NCBI GenBank assembly: GCA_025200525.1
Contig: JANUSC010000050.1
Span: forward strand, 806,001-870,000
Reading direction: 5' to 3'
Origin: Camellia lanceoleosa
Taxonomy: Eukaryota > Streptophyta > Magnoliopsida > Ericales > Theaceae
DNA length: 64,000 bases
Numbering within the stretch: position 1 is the stretch's first letter; every line of letters begins with the position of its first letter. Both the position numbers and the translations under genes were made by a program. This document shows, piece by piece, positions 12,315 to 23,670 of the stretch. Below the pieces are notes generated by a model. It saw nothing but the letters and a program-made list of their open reading frames with translations. It did no database searches and was not told the origin of the DNA.

Positions 12315-12740
12315 AATGGGCCCAAGGCCATTTGGTATGTTTGATGAGAATATGAAATGGGCCCAAGGTCGTTTGGTATGTTTGATGAGAATATAAACTG
12401 GGCCTGAGGCTGTTTGGTATATTTGATGAGGACATAAAATGGGCCTAAGGATGTTTAGAATGTTTGACAAGATACACCTAAGGCCATCTTATATATGAAT
12501 TGGATTGAAGGCCATTTTGTATGTTTGTTAAATGGACCAAAGGTCATTGTGAATATGAATGTGAATTCAGAATTCATAATTCAATCCAATTCATATGTTA
12601 CAAAACAACCTCGGGCCTAAGGTTGTTTTGTACATATGTTATGAGCAGTTATGAGAAATGTGTGGACCCAAGGTCGTTTCGTCCCTTCAACATGTTCTAA
12701 GTATAGTGGATTGGACCCGAGGTCGTTCCATTATGATATG
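12315..12740. repeat. GGCC repeat array in the E4 LTR
   Basis: Degenerate units such as GGGCCCAAGGCC and GGGCCTGAGGC alternate with TTTGGTATGTTTGATGAGAATA-like spacers. The array is homologous to those in the E2 LTRs. Open frames across it are repeat artefacts. Confidence 0.75.
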
Positions 12741-14423
12741 CTTAAGTACGTTATGAATGGGAATTGTATTCCATATGTAATAAGCACAAGTATGATTTAT
12801 TTATACACGAATCTCATTCATTAACCTCTTTACTCTGATATTATTCACTAGGCATTAACTCACTCTTTATCTATATGTATGTAGGTGAGCAATAGGATGT
12901 CCAGCCCCAACCCTAGTGAACTTGTAAGAGAACCAAGTTTTGTGAAGTCAGCTCAAGACGCCTCACGCAAAAGGCTTTTCTTTTTTTTTTAGTCCTTTAA
13001 TCTTTTGACCCTTTTGTTTCTTTTTGTTGGTCGCTTGACCATTTATGTAAATATTGTATAAGCATTGTGCCACATGTGAAGAAACATTTGAATGGTCCTG
13101 GAAACATGAACTCTGTAATCATCCATTGTGTGAAACCCTATACTTTTATGGTTTTAATATTTTAGTGAGAGATATTGGTGGTAGTTTGGTGGTAAGATTT
13201 TTAGATAAGAACCTAACTTTTTTTCGATCCACAACCTCTGGAGATTTATGGTGATATAGAAGATATTGGTGTATGAGGGATTTTGCATCAAGTGGTCATG
13301 GAATTGTTTTGAGATAATTCGGGTGGTATACAATATGCTTCCTCTAAATCTTTTTGCAAAAGAGTTTTTATCTTAATTACTTCACATTTGTACTCCTATT
13401 GATTATCATGGTCATATGTGAAATTCTGTGGAATCATTCTTGTTAATGCATTTGATTAATCTAGTTATTTCATAAATTCTGTGAAGTTGTTTTGTATAGT
13501 TAGTGTTGATTTGTCTAGCTAAATGATGTGGAAATGCTCCGTACATGGATCGAGTGGACTTTGCTAATAGCTTGGACCAATAGCCCGAAAAGGCGATTGT
13601 GCTTAGGTGAGGTGGGTGAGGCCAGTCACTAGTCGTGTATTGAGTGAGACCGGGTATTTGGTCCTTGATAAATTATCATATGTCGAGTTAACTTTTTTGT
13701 GTAGTTTGGTAAATTGCTTGGTGTCTCAAATTGAAAAGTTTGTGCCATGTCATACATTGTTGGATCCCTGTTGATTTATTCTCTATCCGGGCATTGTTAT
13801 TCCTATCATATCGTATATGTCCTGACCCAAACTGGCCCCCAACTGGCCCCCATGGGTTAAGATCATAACCGGCCAGTAATCATGAGATTATCTACGGCCT
13901 CAAACCAAATAAACGTATATCATCAGAGTTAAGGGGCCAAAACGAAAGCAAACTTAAAACTTTTGTCCATAGAGCTGTACTTACATGGCGCATCATAACA
14001 TTTCACATACATTCGTTAATAACCCACATAAAAGAAAGTTAACATATGGCTTTATACAATAGAATCATTCAAGTCATGGTCAGCTAATCGAAAACTTATA
14101 TACAACCGTGGTCTAACATTTTTGCCAATATAGCAAATCTATAACAAAAGAACAAAAGAGGCGAAGACAAGTCTCGCGTGTGAGACATTAGGGCTGACTC
14201 TTCAAAACCTTGACTGTTTCTCACAGAACTTCACCGAGGCTGGGTTTGTACATCTCTTGGCTCACCTACAGACAAATGAATGAGAGTGAGCGAAAGCCTA
14301 GTGAATAATATCAACTAGAGAAGATACATGAACGAACTTCGAAACAGTTACATCAGACGGCCTTGGGCCAGTTCATGTTTCTATCTAATGTATCAAATGA
14401 CAAAAGTTCTAGATGCATCAAAC

Positions 14424-14669
14424 GGCCTCAGGCCCAATTCACTAATATCCGACGACCTTTGGCCCATTCATTCATGTCCAATGGCCTTTGGCCCAATCAT
14501 TCATGTCAAACAGCCTTTGGCCCATTTTATTCATGTCAAACGGCCTTTGGCCCAATCATTCATGTCCAACGGCCTTTGGCCTAATCATTCATGTCAAACG
14601 GCCTTTGACCCATTTCATTCATGTCAAACGGCCTTTAGCCCAATCAATCGTATCCAACGGCCTTAGGCC
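14424..14669. repeat. GGCC-n-GGCC array in the E2 left LTR, 29-30 bp period
   Basis: Nine units start at 14424, 14454, 14483, 14512, 14542, 14571, 14600, 14630 and 14659. Each has a GGCCTTTGGCC-like inverted repeat and a CAATCATTCATGTCAAAC-like spacer. The repetitive open frames here are not genes. The matching array in the other LTR is at about 42095-42405. Confidence 0.85.
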
Positions 14670-15020
14670 CAATCTTATAGCATAACAGATATTTGGCCAC
14701 AATTCAGATTGATAAGCTTATGAGACTTATAAGGAGTAGCAATAGGACAAATAACATACTTCAAAAACATCTTTACTAAGATATTACACACAGTGATCTG
14801 CCGGTGGATCTGCTCTGGTGCTTGACCCCACATATTTCATGAACATAATGGGCCACAAACGATTCAATCCGTTCTTAATTCATACATCCCTCTTAGGCTT
14901 ATTTCTTATTCTTTTAACTCATTTACAATGCTTAATGTATGCCTAGGAGTACTTAGAAATGAAAGAGAACGGAAAATGAAACACAAAACATCTTTACAAA
15001 ATTTCTGAAACAGGGCTCCC

Positions 15021-15243
15021 CGCTCAAGTGTGGCTTTTGCCGCTCGAGTGGACCCCCACGGCCTGCAAAAGTACTGGTTGCTTTATATTCACGCTCGAGT
15101 GCGACTTCGGACGCTCGAGCTGAAGGTCAAACATGTGACTGGATGCTCGAGTGTGATTCTCCCCGCTCGAGCGGACGTCCATGTCTGCAAAACTGTTGGG
15201 AACTCACATTTCACGCTCGAACGGCCATTACCCCGCTTGAGCG
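15021..15243. repeat. palindrome ladder in the E2 left LTR, CGCTCGAGCG core
   Basis: Eight 10-bp sites start at 15021, 15041, 15092, 15112, 15144, 15164, 15214 and 15234, giving spacings of 20, 51, 20, 32, 20, 50 and 20 bp. The best copy is CGCTCGAGCG at 15164. Part of the order comes from a duplication of about 122 bp (CTGCAAAA recurs at about 15063 and 15185). Confidence 0.85.
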
Positions 15244-16295
15244 GACACGCCAGATTGTGGGTTTTCCAGCAGCCAATTTGAGCTTCAAACTTTCATTCAA
15301 ACTAATGTAACTTGCATATTATGGCTCATACTTCACATGCAAACCTTCTAACATGATACAAATGCTAAATTACAACATTTTGAAGTCCAATTCCCATGTA
15401 TCAATTTCATACTCATACAATTCTTGCCAAATTCATCTCCAAAACATGTAGTTGAGTCCATAGTCTCATTTCCATGGATGCATGTCTTAAATGACTTCCA
15501 ATTCAACCTAATCAACATGTCTTATACACAAACATGAGGACTCCTAACAAATTGTTACATGCATGCACACATTCATCTCAATTTCATCGTGATTAACATG
15601 CTTTACCTTCAAATATGCAACTATATGGCAAATCATGGTAATTATACACATGCATGTACATACAAGCTCCATATTCATCAATTACATCTCAAATTATGGT
15701 CTCAATTGCCATCTAACTTTGGATTCACAAAACTACAAACTTAAACTCATAAGTTTTTGCTCAATTACTCACCTAGGAGCTTCAATCCTCACAATTGTAG
15801 TTAGATCTTGGAGTTAAGCTTCCAAATTCACAGACCTTGAGCCAAAATACAAAATTCTCTCTTTCTCTCTCTAGAATCAGCTCCTCTCTCCCTCTCTAGA
15901 GTGATTTCAAATTTTGAGCTCACCAAAATGAAGAGTTGAGTGTAATAAGGCCCTTATATCTGTTGGCCTAATCAAATTGATTAAGGCTAAGTAATTGAGC
16001 CTAATTTAATCGTTCTGAATCTAATTATTTTGTTCCGAATCAGTTTTCAATTAAATTTCACCGCAGGCTCTAGAAATTACGCCAATCACAATGGCGTAGT
16101 CAATTTCAGTTTCTGTGGCCGATAACGCCTTCAATTTTCAGTTTATAACAGTAAGTTGAACAAATTTTCCTACGGTGAACAAATATAAAGCCAGAACCAC
16201 ATACAATTATATAAATGGAACCCAAAATCATGTTAAACACATAATCACAATCATAATTAAGATTAATTAGCATAATACGGAACAGGGTTATCACA

Positions 16296-16310
16296 GTCTT
16301 CCCTCCTTTA
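16296..16310 (-). other. E2 polypurine tract
   Basis: The minus strand reads TAAAGGAGGGAAGAC immediately before the LTR start TGTGATAACC. It fixes the boundary and the transcription direction of E2. Confidence 0.8.
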
Positions 16311-18957
16311 GGAAGTTTGGCCCTCCAAACTTATTTTACCTTCGTCGGGAAACAAATGTGGATCGCGTAGTCGCATTTCATCCTCTTTTTCGCATGTAGC
16401 GTCCGTCTCATAGTGTTCTTTCCATTCCACTTTGACCATCGGGATGGACTTTCTTCTCAACTGTTTCACTTGCCGGTCAATGATTCGTTCTGCCATTCTA
16501 CGTACTCCATATTTTCATCAAGAGCTACCCAGTGATAATCAATCACATGAAATGGATCCTGAAGATAACCCCTCAACATTGACACATGAAACACATTATG
16601 GACTTGCTCGAATCCCGGTGGCAAATCAACTCTATAGGCAACTAGACCAAGTTTTTCCAGAATCTGAAACGGCCCAATGTAACGAGGCGACAGTTTTCCT
16701 TTCTTACTAAATCTTACTTGGCCTTTCATTAGGGTCAGGCGAATAAACACATGGTCACCAACCTCATAGTCAAGAGGTCTTCTTCGAACATCTGCATAGT
16801 TCTTTTGCCGACTCTGAGCTGTCTTGAGCTTTTGCTAGATAGTTTTGATCTTTTCAGAAGTATCTTGCACAATTTCAGGCCCAAGCAAGGCCCTATCCTC
16901 GACTTTTGTCCAACAAATAGGTGATCTACACCTTCTACCATACAAAGCCTCGTATGGTGCCATACCGATGCTGGAGTGGAAGCTGTTATTGTAATCTTCC
17001 CAACTCCCTTGAAAATCTAAAGCACACATCCGAAGCATATCTTCCAAAGTCTGTATTGTCCGTTCTGATTGCCCATCTGTCAGTGGATGGAATGCAGTAC
17101 TGAATCTCAATTCCATCCCCATTGCTCTTTGTAGGCTTTTCCACAATCTGGATACAAATTTTGAATGTCTATTCGACACAATAGATACCGGAACTCCGTG
17201 TAAACGGACAATCTCATCAACATATATAGTAGCCAGTCTATAAGCATCAAATGTAGTTTTAAAAGGTAGAAAATGTGTAGATTTAGTCAGTCTATCAACT
17301 ACAACCCAAATAGAATCCATACCTCAAGGAGTTCGAGGTAGACCAACGACAAAGTCCATAGTCACATGTCCCCATTTCCATTCAAGAATAAGGAGAGGTT
17401 GAAGTAGACCACCTGGTTCTGATGTTCAGCTTTAACTTGCTGACATTGAAGGCACTTGGACACATACTCTACGATTTCTTTCTTCATTTTGGGCCACCAA
17501 TAGATCTGTTTCAAATCCCGATACATTTTGTTATTGCCCGGATGCATAGCAAATACTGACTTGTGAGCTTTCATCTAGAACTCTTTTCTTTAGTTCCAGA
17601 ATATCTGGGACACACATTCGGTTTCGAAACCTCAACACTTCACTTTCAATGCAGAATTCTGCTTTCATACTTGTCTCCAATTCATCAATTACTTTCTTGA
17701 GGAATTCATCCTCTTTTTGTTTATGTTTAATCTCATCAATGATTGCTGGTTCGGCTGAGATGGCCATTATCAATCCGCCCTATTCACACAATACCACTTC
17801 AATCTTGGACTTCTCGAAATCTTGCAAGATCTCTTTCTGTTCGGTAAGCAAGCAAGCTAAATTCCTTGTCGATTTTCTGCTCAAGACATCAGCAACTATG
17901 TTGGCTTTCTAGGGGTGGTACTGAATCTCACGGTCATAGTCTTTTATCAATTCGAGCCATCTTCTTTGTCGCATATTTAGCTCTTTCTGTGTAAAGAAGT
18001 ATTTTAGACTTTTGTGATCTGTGTAGACTTCGCATTTTGCCCCATACAAATAGTGCCGCTAGATTTTTAAAGCAAATACGACTGCGGCCAATTCTAAATC
18101 ATGCATTGGATAGTTCCTCTCGTGTGGCCTTAACTGCCGGGAGGTGTAGGCAATTACCCTTCCATTCTGCATTAGTACACAACCCAAACCTTTATAAGAT
18201 GCATCACTGAAAATCACAAAGTTTTTCGTACCTGTGGGTAATGTTAACACTGGTGTAGTAGTCAATCTCGTTTTTAGTTCATGAAAGGCAGATGCTTTTT
18301 CGTCATTCCATTCGAATGGTTGCCCTTTGCATGTTAGTTGGGTAAGAGGCACAACTATTTTCGAAAAGTCTTTCACAAACCTCCGGTAATACCCGGCTAA
18401 ACCCATGAAGCTGCGGACTTCTATTACATTTGTTGGTGTAGGCCAATTCACAATTGCCTCTATCTTCTGTGGGTCCACTGAAATCCCCTCTTTGTTGATA
18501 ACATGCCCTAAAAAGATAACTTCATCCAACCAAACTCACATTTCTTTAGTTTGGCAAATAATTTCTTTTCCCTAAGTGTTTGTAAAATAGTCCTCAGATG
18601 TTGTTCATGTTCAAGTCTATTCTTTGAGTATATCAAAATGTCATCAATAAAAGCCACAACAAATTCATCAAGGTAGGTCTTAAAAATTCAGTTAATTAGG
18701 TCCATAAAGGCTGCAGGAGCATTAGTCACCCCAAATGGCATAACAAGAAATTCATAATGGCCATACCTTGTTCTAAACGCAGTTTTCTCAACATCTTCTC
18801 CTTTTACCTTCAACTAGTGATACCCGGATCTCAATTCAACTTTGGAGAACACTTGTGATCCCTGCAACTGGTCAAACAGGTCATCAATACAAGGTAAGGG
18901 ATAGTTATTCTATATTGTTACCTTGTTTAATTCTCGATAATCGATACACAGGCGTAA
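16311..18957 (-). pseudogene. E2 pol, 3' portion (RT end, RNase H, integrase, C-terminal tail)
   Basis: Read from 18957 down, it continues the RT broken by E3. Motifs are [23 protein letters not shown] near 18640, [10 protein letters not shown], RNase H with [15 protein letters not shown] (about 18215), the integrase zinc region (HPGNNKMYRDLKQIYWWP, about 17530-17470), the integrase core at 17320-16835, and a chromodomain-like tail (RQVKQLRRKSIPMVKVEW, DPHLF) near 16470-16330. The usual SDRDPKF around the second catalytic Asp reads SNRHSKF, so that Asp is lost. Several stops and shifts are present. The family is a chromovirus-like Ty3/gypsy close to E4 and E5. Confidence 0.9.
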
Positions 18958-19180
18958 GGTTTTGTAGACACCCCATTTTTGACCGTCCTCAAGACTTGGA
19001 CGTCATCGTTTGAACACGCGATGATCATCCATGCTCGTTTTCATTTTGAGTTCCCGAAGGTCTCGGCTGCACGCCTTGCCTTAGGATCTTTCGAGTTGAT
19101 TGTTTTGTGCTTGGTTGTGGACCAAGGACTTGTGGTTTTGCTTCTGAGGGACTAGGGTGGCTTGTTAGCCATCCCTACAA

Positions 19181-19290
19181 CCCATCGGCTAAGGCATGAT
19201 GCCATCGGCCTTGTCTCCTTGCTATCGGCCAAAAGTGTTGGCCGATCGGCACTCTTTGTGGTCGATCGACACTTTGTTTGGTCGATCGAC
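19181..19290. repeat. palindrome ladder A in the E3 5' LTR, exact 20-bp period
   Basis: Six 10-bp sites start at 19181, 19201, 19221, 19241, 19261 and 19281: CCCATCGGCT, GCCATCGGCC, GCTATCGGCC, GCCGATCGGC, GTCGATCGAC and GTCGATCGAC. Every spacer is 10 bp and their sequences differ. The copy in the 3' LTR (35649-35758) keeps all six at exactly 20 bp. The ladder ends about 155 bp before the TATA box. Confidence 0.85.
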
Positions 19291-19373
19291 CATATTTTTG
19301 AGCTGAGACCTTTCCATCTACTTTTTGCAGATATTGTGTGTCAGCTGTGATAACTAGTATGCATAATTCGCAT

Positions 19374-19395
19374 CCTCCATACACGTGTATGGAGG
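19374..19395. promoter_or_regulatory. 22-bp perfect palindrome with a CACGTG core, upstream of the TATA box
   Basis: The half-site is CCTCCATACAC, followed by its exact reverse complement, so CACGTG (a G-box, bound by bZIP and bHLH factors) is at the centre. It ends about 50 bp before TATAAAAG. The 3' LTR copy (about 35846-35867) has one core mismatch. S2 keeps 20 bp of it at 21584-21603, at the same distance from its TATA box. Confidence 0.75.
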
Positions 19396-19445
19396 GATTT
19401 GCTTCAAGACTCAAGCTTGTTGAACAAGCTTGAGAATTGAAATTC

Positions 19446-19453
19446 TATAAAAG
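19446..19453 (+). promoter_or_regulatory. TATA box of the E3 5' LTR
   Basis: TATAAAAG is followed by a pyrimidine-rich stretch, with the inverted repeat CAAGCTTG-TTGAA-CAAGCTTG just upstream. The 3' LTR has TATAAAAAAG at about 35914, and S2 has TATAAGA at 21654. This is a strong plant TATA match at a sensible place. Confidence 0.7.
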
Positions 19454-21420
19454 GGAGCCCCTCCTCCCTTTCCAGAGGTTCTAAAAAATTGATATAGAAG
19501 TTCTATATCTATCTCTCTCTACATTTGTGTGTGTGTTCTTGCTCAAAAGTGTAGATTCTTCATACTATTGAACACAAACACCTAGCAATACACCTTGCTT
19601 TTTTTGCTGAGGTACTAGGGAGTTGGTTTTGGTGCTCTTGGGTGGGTTTGAACTTAGAAACGTTGCTGGAGCAATATTCTTGAAGGTGTTCTTCAAGGGT
19701 GAGTAACCTACCTTTTAATACCGCATTTTTGCTTAAGCTTTTAGACATACTTGCATATTGTTTCAAGCTTAACTCTAAACTACAAAAAGTTCTGATTTTG
19801 CATGCTTGTGATGATTATTTAAGGTCACTTTTGTGTTGGGGGTTGTTTACCCCCTCTCAGACCTTGTTTGGCCTTATTTTGTGCCTTTCTTTTTGGGCTT
19901 TGGAATCACCTTGTTTTGACCTTGTCACCACTGAAACCTAGAGGATTTTTAGTTGTGTAGAAATGGTTTTGGAGTCTTGAATAGGATAGGGACACCCCCA
20001 TCTCCTAGTGTTCTGCATGCTTGCATTAATGGCTCATAATAGTAGCATGTTTGCTTAGCGTGTTTTGGCTCCATTTCAGCAAGTAGTTGGTGTTACTTTG
20101 CCATGTTATACCTCTGTCTAAAGTTGGTTTAATAGCCTCTTGCATGCACCATGCACTTGTCCTGCAATCCTCTCTATTGTCTTAACAAGCATCATGCATT
20201 TGGACCATCATTTTTGCATGTTTTGGCTCAACTCAAAAGAGCTTTTAGCCTTGTTTTACCATGCTTTAGCTCTGATTTGTATAGTCTTGGTCATGCTTGT
20301 ATTATTTTGTATAGCCATGGTTTAACCTAGCTTGTTAGCTTTGAGTGTCCAAGTTACTAGCATGCATTGCTTTGACTATTCTCATGATTTGACATCATTT
20401 GAAATCATATTTCAGTCCATGTGGTGTAGCCATACACTCATATTTGTCATCCTTTCAATGCTTTGAAGAGTTGTTGTTTTGTGCCTTAAGAGTAGACCAT
20501 TGTGCATGCCTCTATGCTTAGGCCTTTTGGATGCCAGTTCAGTGGGTTTTTGGGCTTATTTTGACATGCCATAACTCTAATTTTTGTTGTCCAAGTCATG
20601 TCATGTTTGGTTTTGATAAGTGTAGTGTAACACCCCTTTGTAGCCGTGCATGCTTCATGCTTTTGGTCTTTTGTTCTAGCTTGTGTTGGCAAGGTTCGAG
20701 CATGCTTTTGGTCTTGTATTGACCTACCTTGGGACTATTTTGGTTGCCCTTGGCCCTTTGGGGCTTACCTTGCATGGCCATGGTTTAAATCCCTTTGCTA
20801 GTTTGAAGCTTTAAGCTTTCTTGCATGCTATGTTTGACTTGTGTGCATGATTTGGCATCATTCCTCACATGATTTCAGAGCTTATTGCATTTCCATATTC
20901 TCATGTTTGTCACACCTTACTCATGTTTGAGGATTGTACATTGTTGCATAGTTTATGGATCAATATGTGCACATGTGTATTTTACCTTTTTGGTGGCTTG
21001 GTTTTAGTGCTTTGGCCACTGATTTGGGCATGGCTGAGGTCTGCCCATCTTGGTTTAAGTCCATCTTTGCATTGTTGTTGCATGATTATTACATTAACAT
21101 GTTTGCGTTATGCATGCTTATGTTGCATTGTGTAGTATCTTCATGTTGCATACATTGTATTGTGTTTGGTTTGGGGTGTCAAACCAAACACGATGAACGA
21201 GGGTGTAGACACCCCATTTTTGACCGTCCTCAAGACTTGGACGTCACCGCTTGAACACTCGGTGATTACCCATGTTCGTGTTTGTTTGGAGTTCCCGGAG
21301 TTCTCGGCTACGCGCCTTGCCTCAGGATCTTCGAACTCGACTGTTTTGTGTCTGGTTTTGCACCAAACACTTGTGCTTTGCCTTTGAGGGGCAGGGAATG
21401 CCTTATGAGGCATCCCCACA

Positions 21421-21490
21421 CACCACCGGCAGTGGCTAGAGGCCACCGGCTGGTGATTGTTTCCATCGGCACTGTATTGTGCCGGTCGGC
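21421..21490. repeat. palindrome ladder A in S2, exact 20-bp period
   Basis: Four sites start at 21421, 21441, 21461 and 21481: CACCACCGGC, GGCCACCGGC, TTCCATCGGC and GCCGGTCGGC. The place relative to the TATA box matches ladder A of E3, but the core is shifted toward ACCGGC/GCCGGT. Confidence 0.75.
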
Positions 21491-23559
21491 ACTATTTTTG
21501 GCAAAATGACCATTTTGCCCTGTCGATCACTTTATAGCTGTTTTTGGAGATATTTGTAGACAGCTTTGTACCACTTTCTTCCCCTCCATACACGTGTATG
21601 GAGAGATGAACCCCTTGTTTGCTTGGTTGCTAAGCTTACAAGATTGCCTTCTCTATAAGAGGAGGCCTTGTCTTCTTGGCTTAGGGGTTAGCCATTTGGA
21701 GAGACTAAAAACCAGAGCTCACATACCTCTCTCTCTATATTTTCCATCTCTCTCATCCTTGTGTGTGTGTTCTAAGCCTAAAAGGTGTGTTTTACCATAC
21801 TTTTGCACCATTACACACACCATTACACCTTAGCTCGAGATTGGGAGACTTAGAGGGTTGATTGTTGAAGTTTTAGACTGACTTTGATCACTAGAGAGTG
21901 GCTGCTCCACCTGTTCTTCAAAGGATCTTCAAGGGTGAGCTTGTTACTTTAGTTTCCCCATTCTTGCACTAGCTTTCTACCCCTCTTGCTTTGTCTTTTT
22001 GGATTTGTGTTTAACATAAAAAAGACTTGTTTTTCCTTGCTTAAGAACATTCATCAAGGTTGTTTTGTGGTTTGGGTAGAGTCTCACCCTCTTAGGCCTT
22101 GTTTTGGCCATTTTGGAGCCTTTTCTTGAGGCCTTGTTTATTTGGTGTTTTTGATCTTCTCACCACTGAAAACCAGTGGGTTTTCAGTGGTGAGGAAGGT
22201 ATTTTTAAGTCTTAGATAGGGGAGGGACACCCCTCTCCCCTTTGTCCTTTGTTTGCCTTTGTTTTGGGCTCAAATAATAGCATGTATGCACGGTTGGTTT
22301 TGGCTTCATTTCAGAGTATATTTGTGGTTCATATGATGTGTTATGCCTCTGTTTTAAGTCAGTTTTTATGGTCCTTAACATGCCTCTTATGTTTTCTTTG
22401 AAATGCTCTCTTATGCCTAGAAATATGCCATGCTTTGAGGCTATGTTTTCTCGCATGTTTTAGCTTAGTTTCATGGAGATACTAACATCATTTTTCCATG
22501 TATAAGGGCTGTGGGCCACTGTTTTTGTCATATTTAGCATGCTTGACATAGTTGTTTTGCATAATGGCTTGTAAGCCTTAGGTAGGTGATCCATATACAT
22601 GCATTGGATAGTCTATTTAGATGATTTGGGATCATTTGACATGCTATTTCAGACCCTAATCCATGCTCATGTGTTTGTACTTGTCATCTCGTTCATGCTT
22701 TAAAGGTGTGTGCTTTTATGCCTAAGAATAGGCCTTGTGTAAGCTCCCATGATTAATGCATTTTGGGGGTGCCATGTGAGGGGATTTGGGTGTCATTTTG
22801 CATACTAAAAATCTGTTTTTGGTTGTTAGATTCATGCCATGCGTGGTTGTGTAAGTGGTAGTAAAATGACCTTTTTGGTGCCTTAGGTTTAGGCCCATGA
22901 ACTTGCATGTTTGTGTAGTATTTTGGTCATCATTTAGGGCTTGTTTTGCCACTGTTTTGGGGTGGTTTGAGGGTGGCCCCATTGAAGCTAAGGCCACCAT
23001 TGTATGTTCATTATATGCTTGATGCATGCTTGGCTCATTGAGTGTTGTAGTAGGTTGGTCTCATTGCTTGATTGGCCCATGTTTGCATGCCACTTATACC
23101 TTGCATACTCTAGCATTTTGTATGCCTATTGTGATAGTTGCATGACACTTGATATGACTTGCATCTTAGTCCCATTGTTGCATCATTTGAGCTATGTTGC
23201 ATACATGCATTCCATGGCTTGGCTTGGGGATTGTCAAGCCAAGCATAGGATTGAGAGGAGTTCACACTTCAAGTGGTGCAACTCGTCCCAATTCTTGGTC
23301 ACCAAGACCTTTGACTAACATATGATAAGGCCTTGGATTTCATTTGTTTGTTTGCATGCATTAGCATTAAAATGCAACCTTGGTTCCTTAGGCCATCATG
23401 CATCAAGATGCATAATTGATGGCCCAAGAACCAAGAGTCATGCCCCCTTGAGTCTCCAAGCATGATAGGAGGCTTGGCCATGCTTACATATGCTCAAAAT
23501 CCATGCCATGCACTGCTGGTTTGCTGCTGCTGTCAAACTGTCCTCTGCAGGAACTTTCT

Positions 23560-23670
23560 GCCAACCGGCAGAACAATGTGCCGACCGGCACACTTTTTGT
23601 GCCGATAAACTCTACAAGAAGCTGGTGGCCAATTTAAGCGGCCGGTGGTCACTTCCTCCAGCCGATGGGG
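23560..23670. repeat. palindrome ladder B in S2
   Basis: Six sites start at 23560, 23580, 23601, 23621, 23641 and 23661: GCCAACCGGC, GCCGACCGGC, GCCGATAAAC, GCTGGTGGCC, GCCGGTGGTC and GCCGATGGGG. Spacings are 20, 21, 20, 20 and 20 bp. It corresponds to ladder B of E3. Confidence 0.75.

Larger units (their letters stand above)
10617..13817 (+). mobile_element. E4 5' LTR, left part (split by E2)
   Basis: It starts TGTGACAACCTCGTTC, which aligns with the E2 LTR read on the minus strand (TGTGATAACCCTGTTCCG) and stays alignable in blocks. It contains a TATATATA box at 10963-10970, a GA-rich leader, a palindrome ladder and GGCC repeats in the same order as E2. It breaks at 13817, where E2 starts. 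The end of the LTR is at 44275-44481, where GGGTCATGACA precedes a primer site. Confidence 0.75.
13818..16295 (-). mobile_element. E2 left LTR (3' LTR of a minus-strand gypsy element)
   Basis: The plus-strand left end is TGTCCTGACCCAAAC and the right end ACAGGGTTATCACA. It is collinear along its length with the other E2 LTR at 41563-44013, with clear divergence. E2 is flanked by GTATA (13813-13817) and ATATA (44014-44018), a 5-bp duplication with one mismatch. The sequence is non-coding. Confidence 0.85.

Noticed and set aside
14328..14685. Long overlapping open frames encoding repeated FMSNGLWPNHSCPTAF-like peptides
   Set aside because: They are translations of the GGCC tandem array in the E2 LTR, open in several frames at once because of the repeat length. 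No start context, no homologue.
19181..19290. The ladder as a plain 20-bp satellite
   Set aside because: The 10-bp spacers differ between units while the palindromic half of each unit is kept, and unrelated LTR families show other palindromes at the same step. Tandem duplication does explain part of the E2 and E5 ladders.
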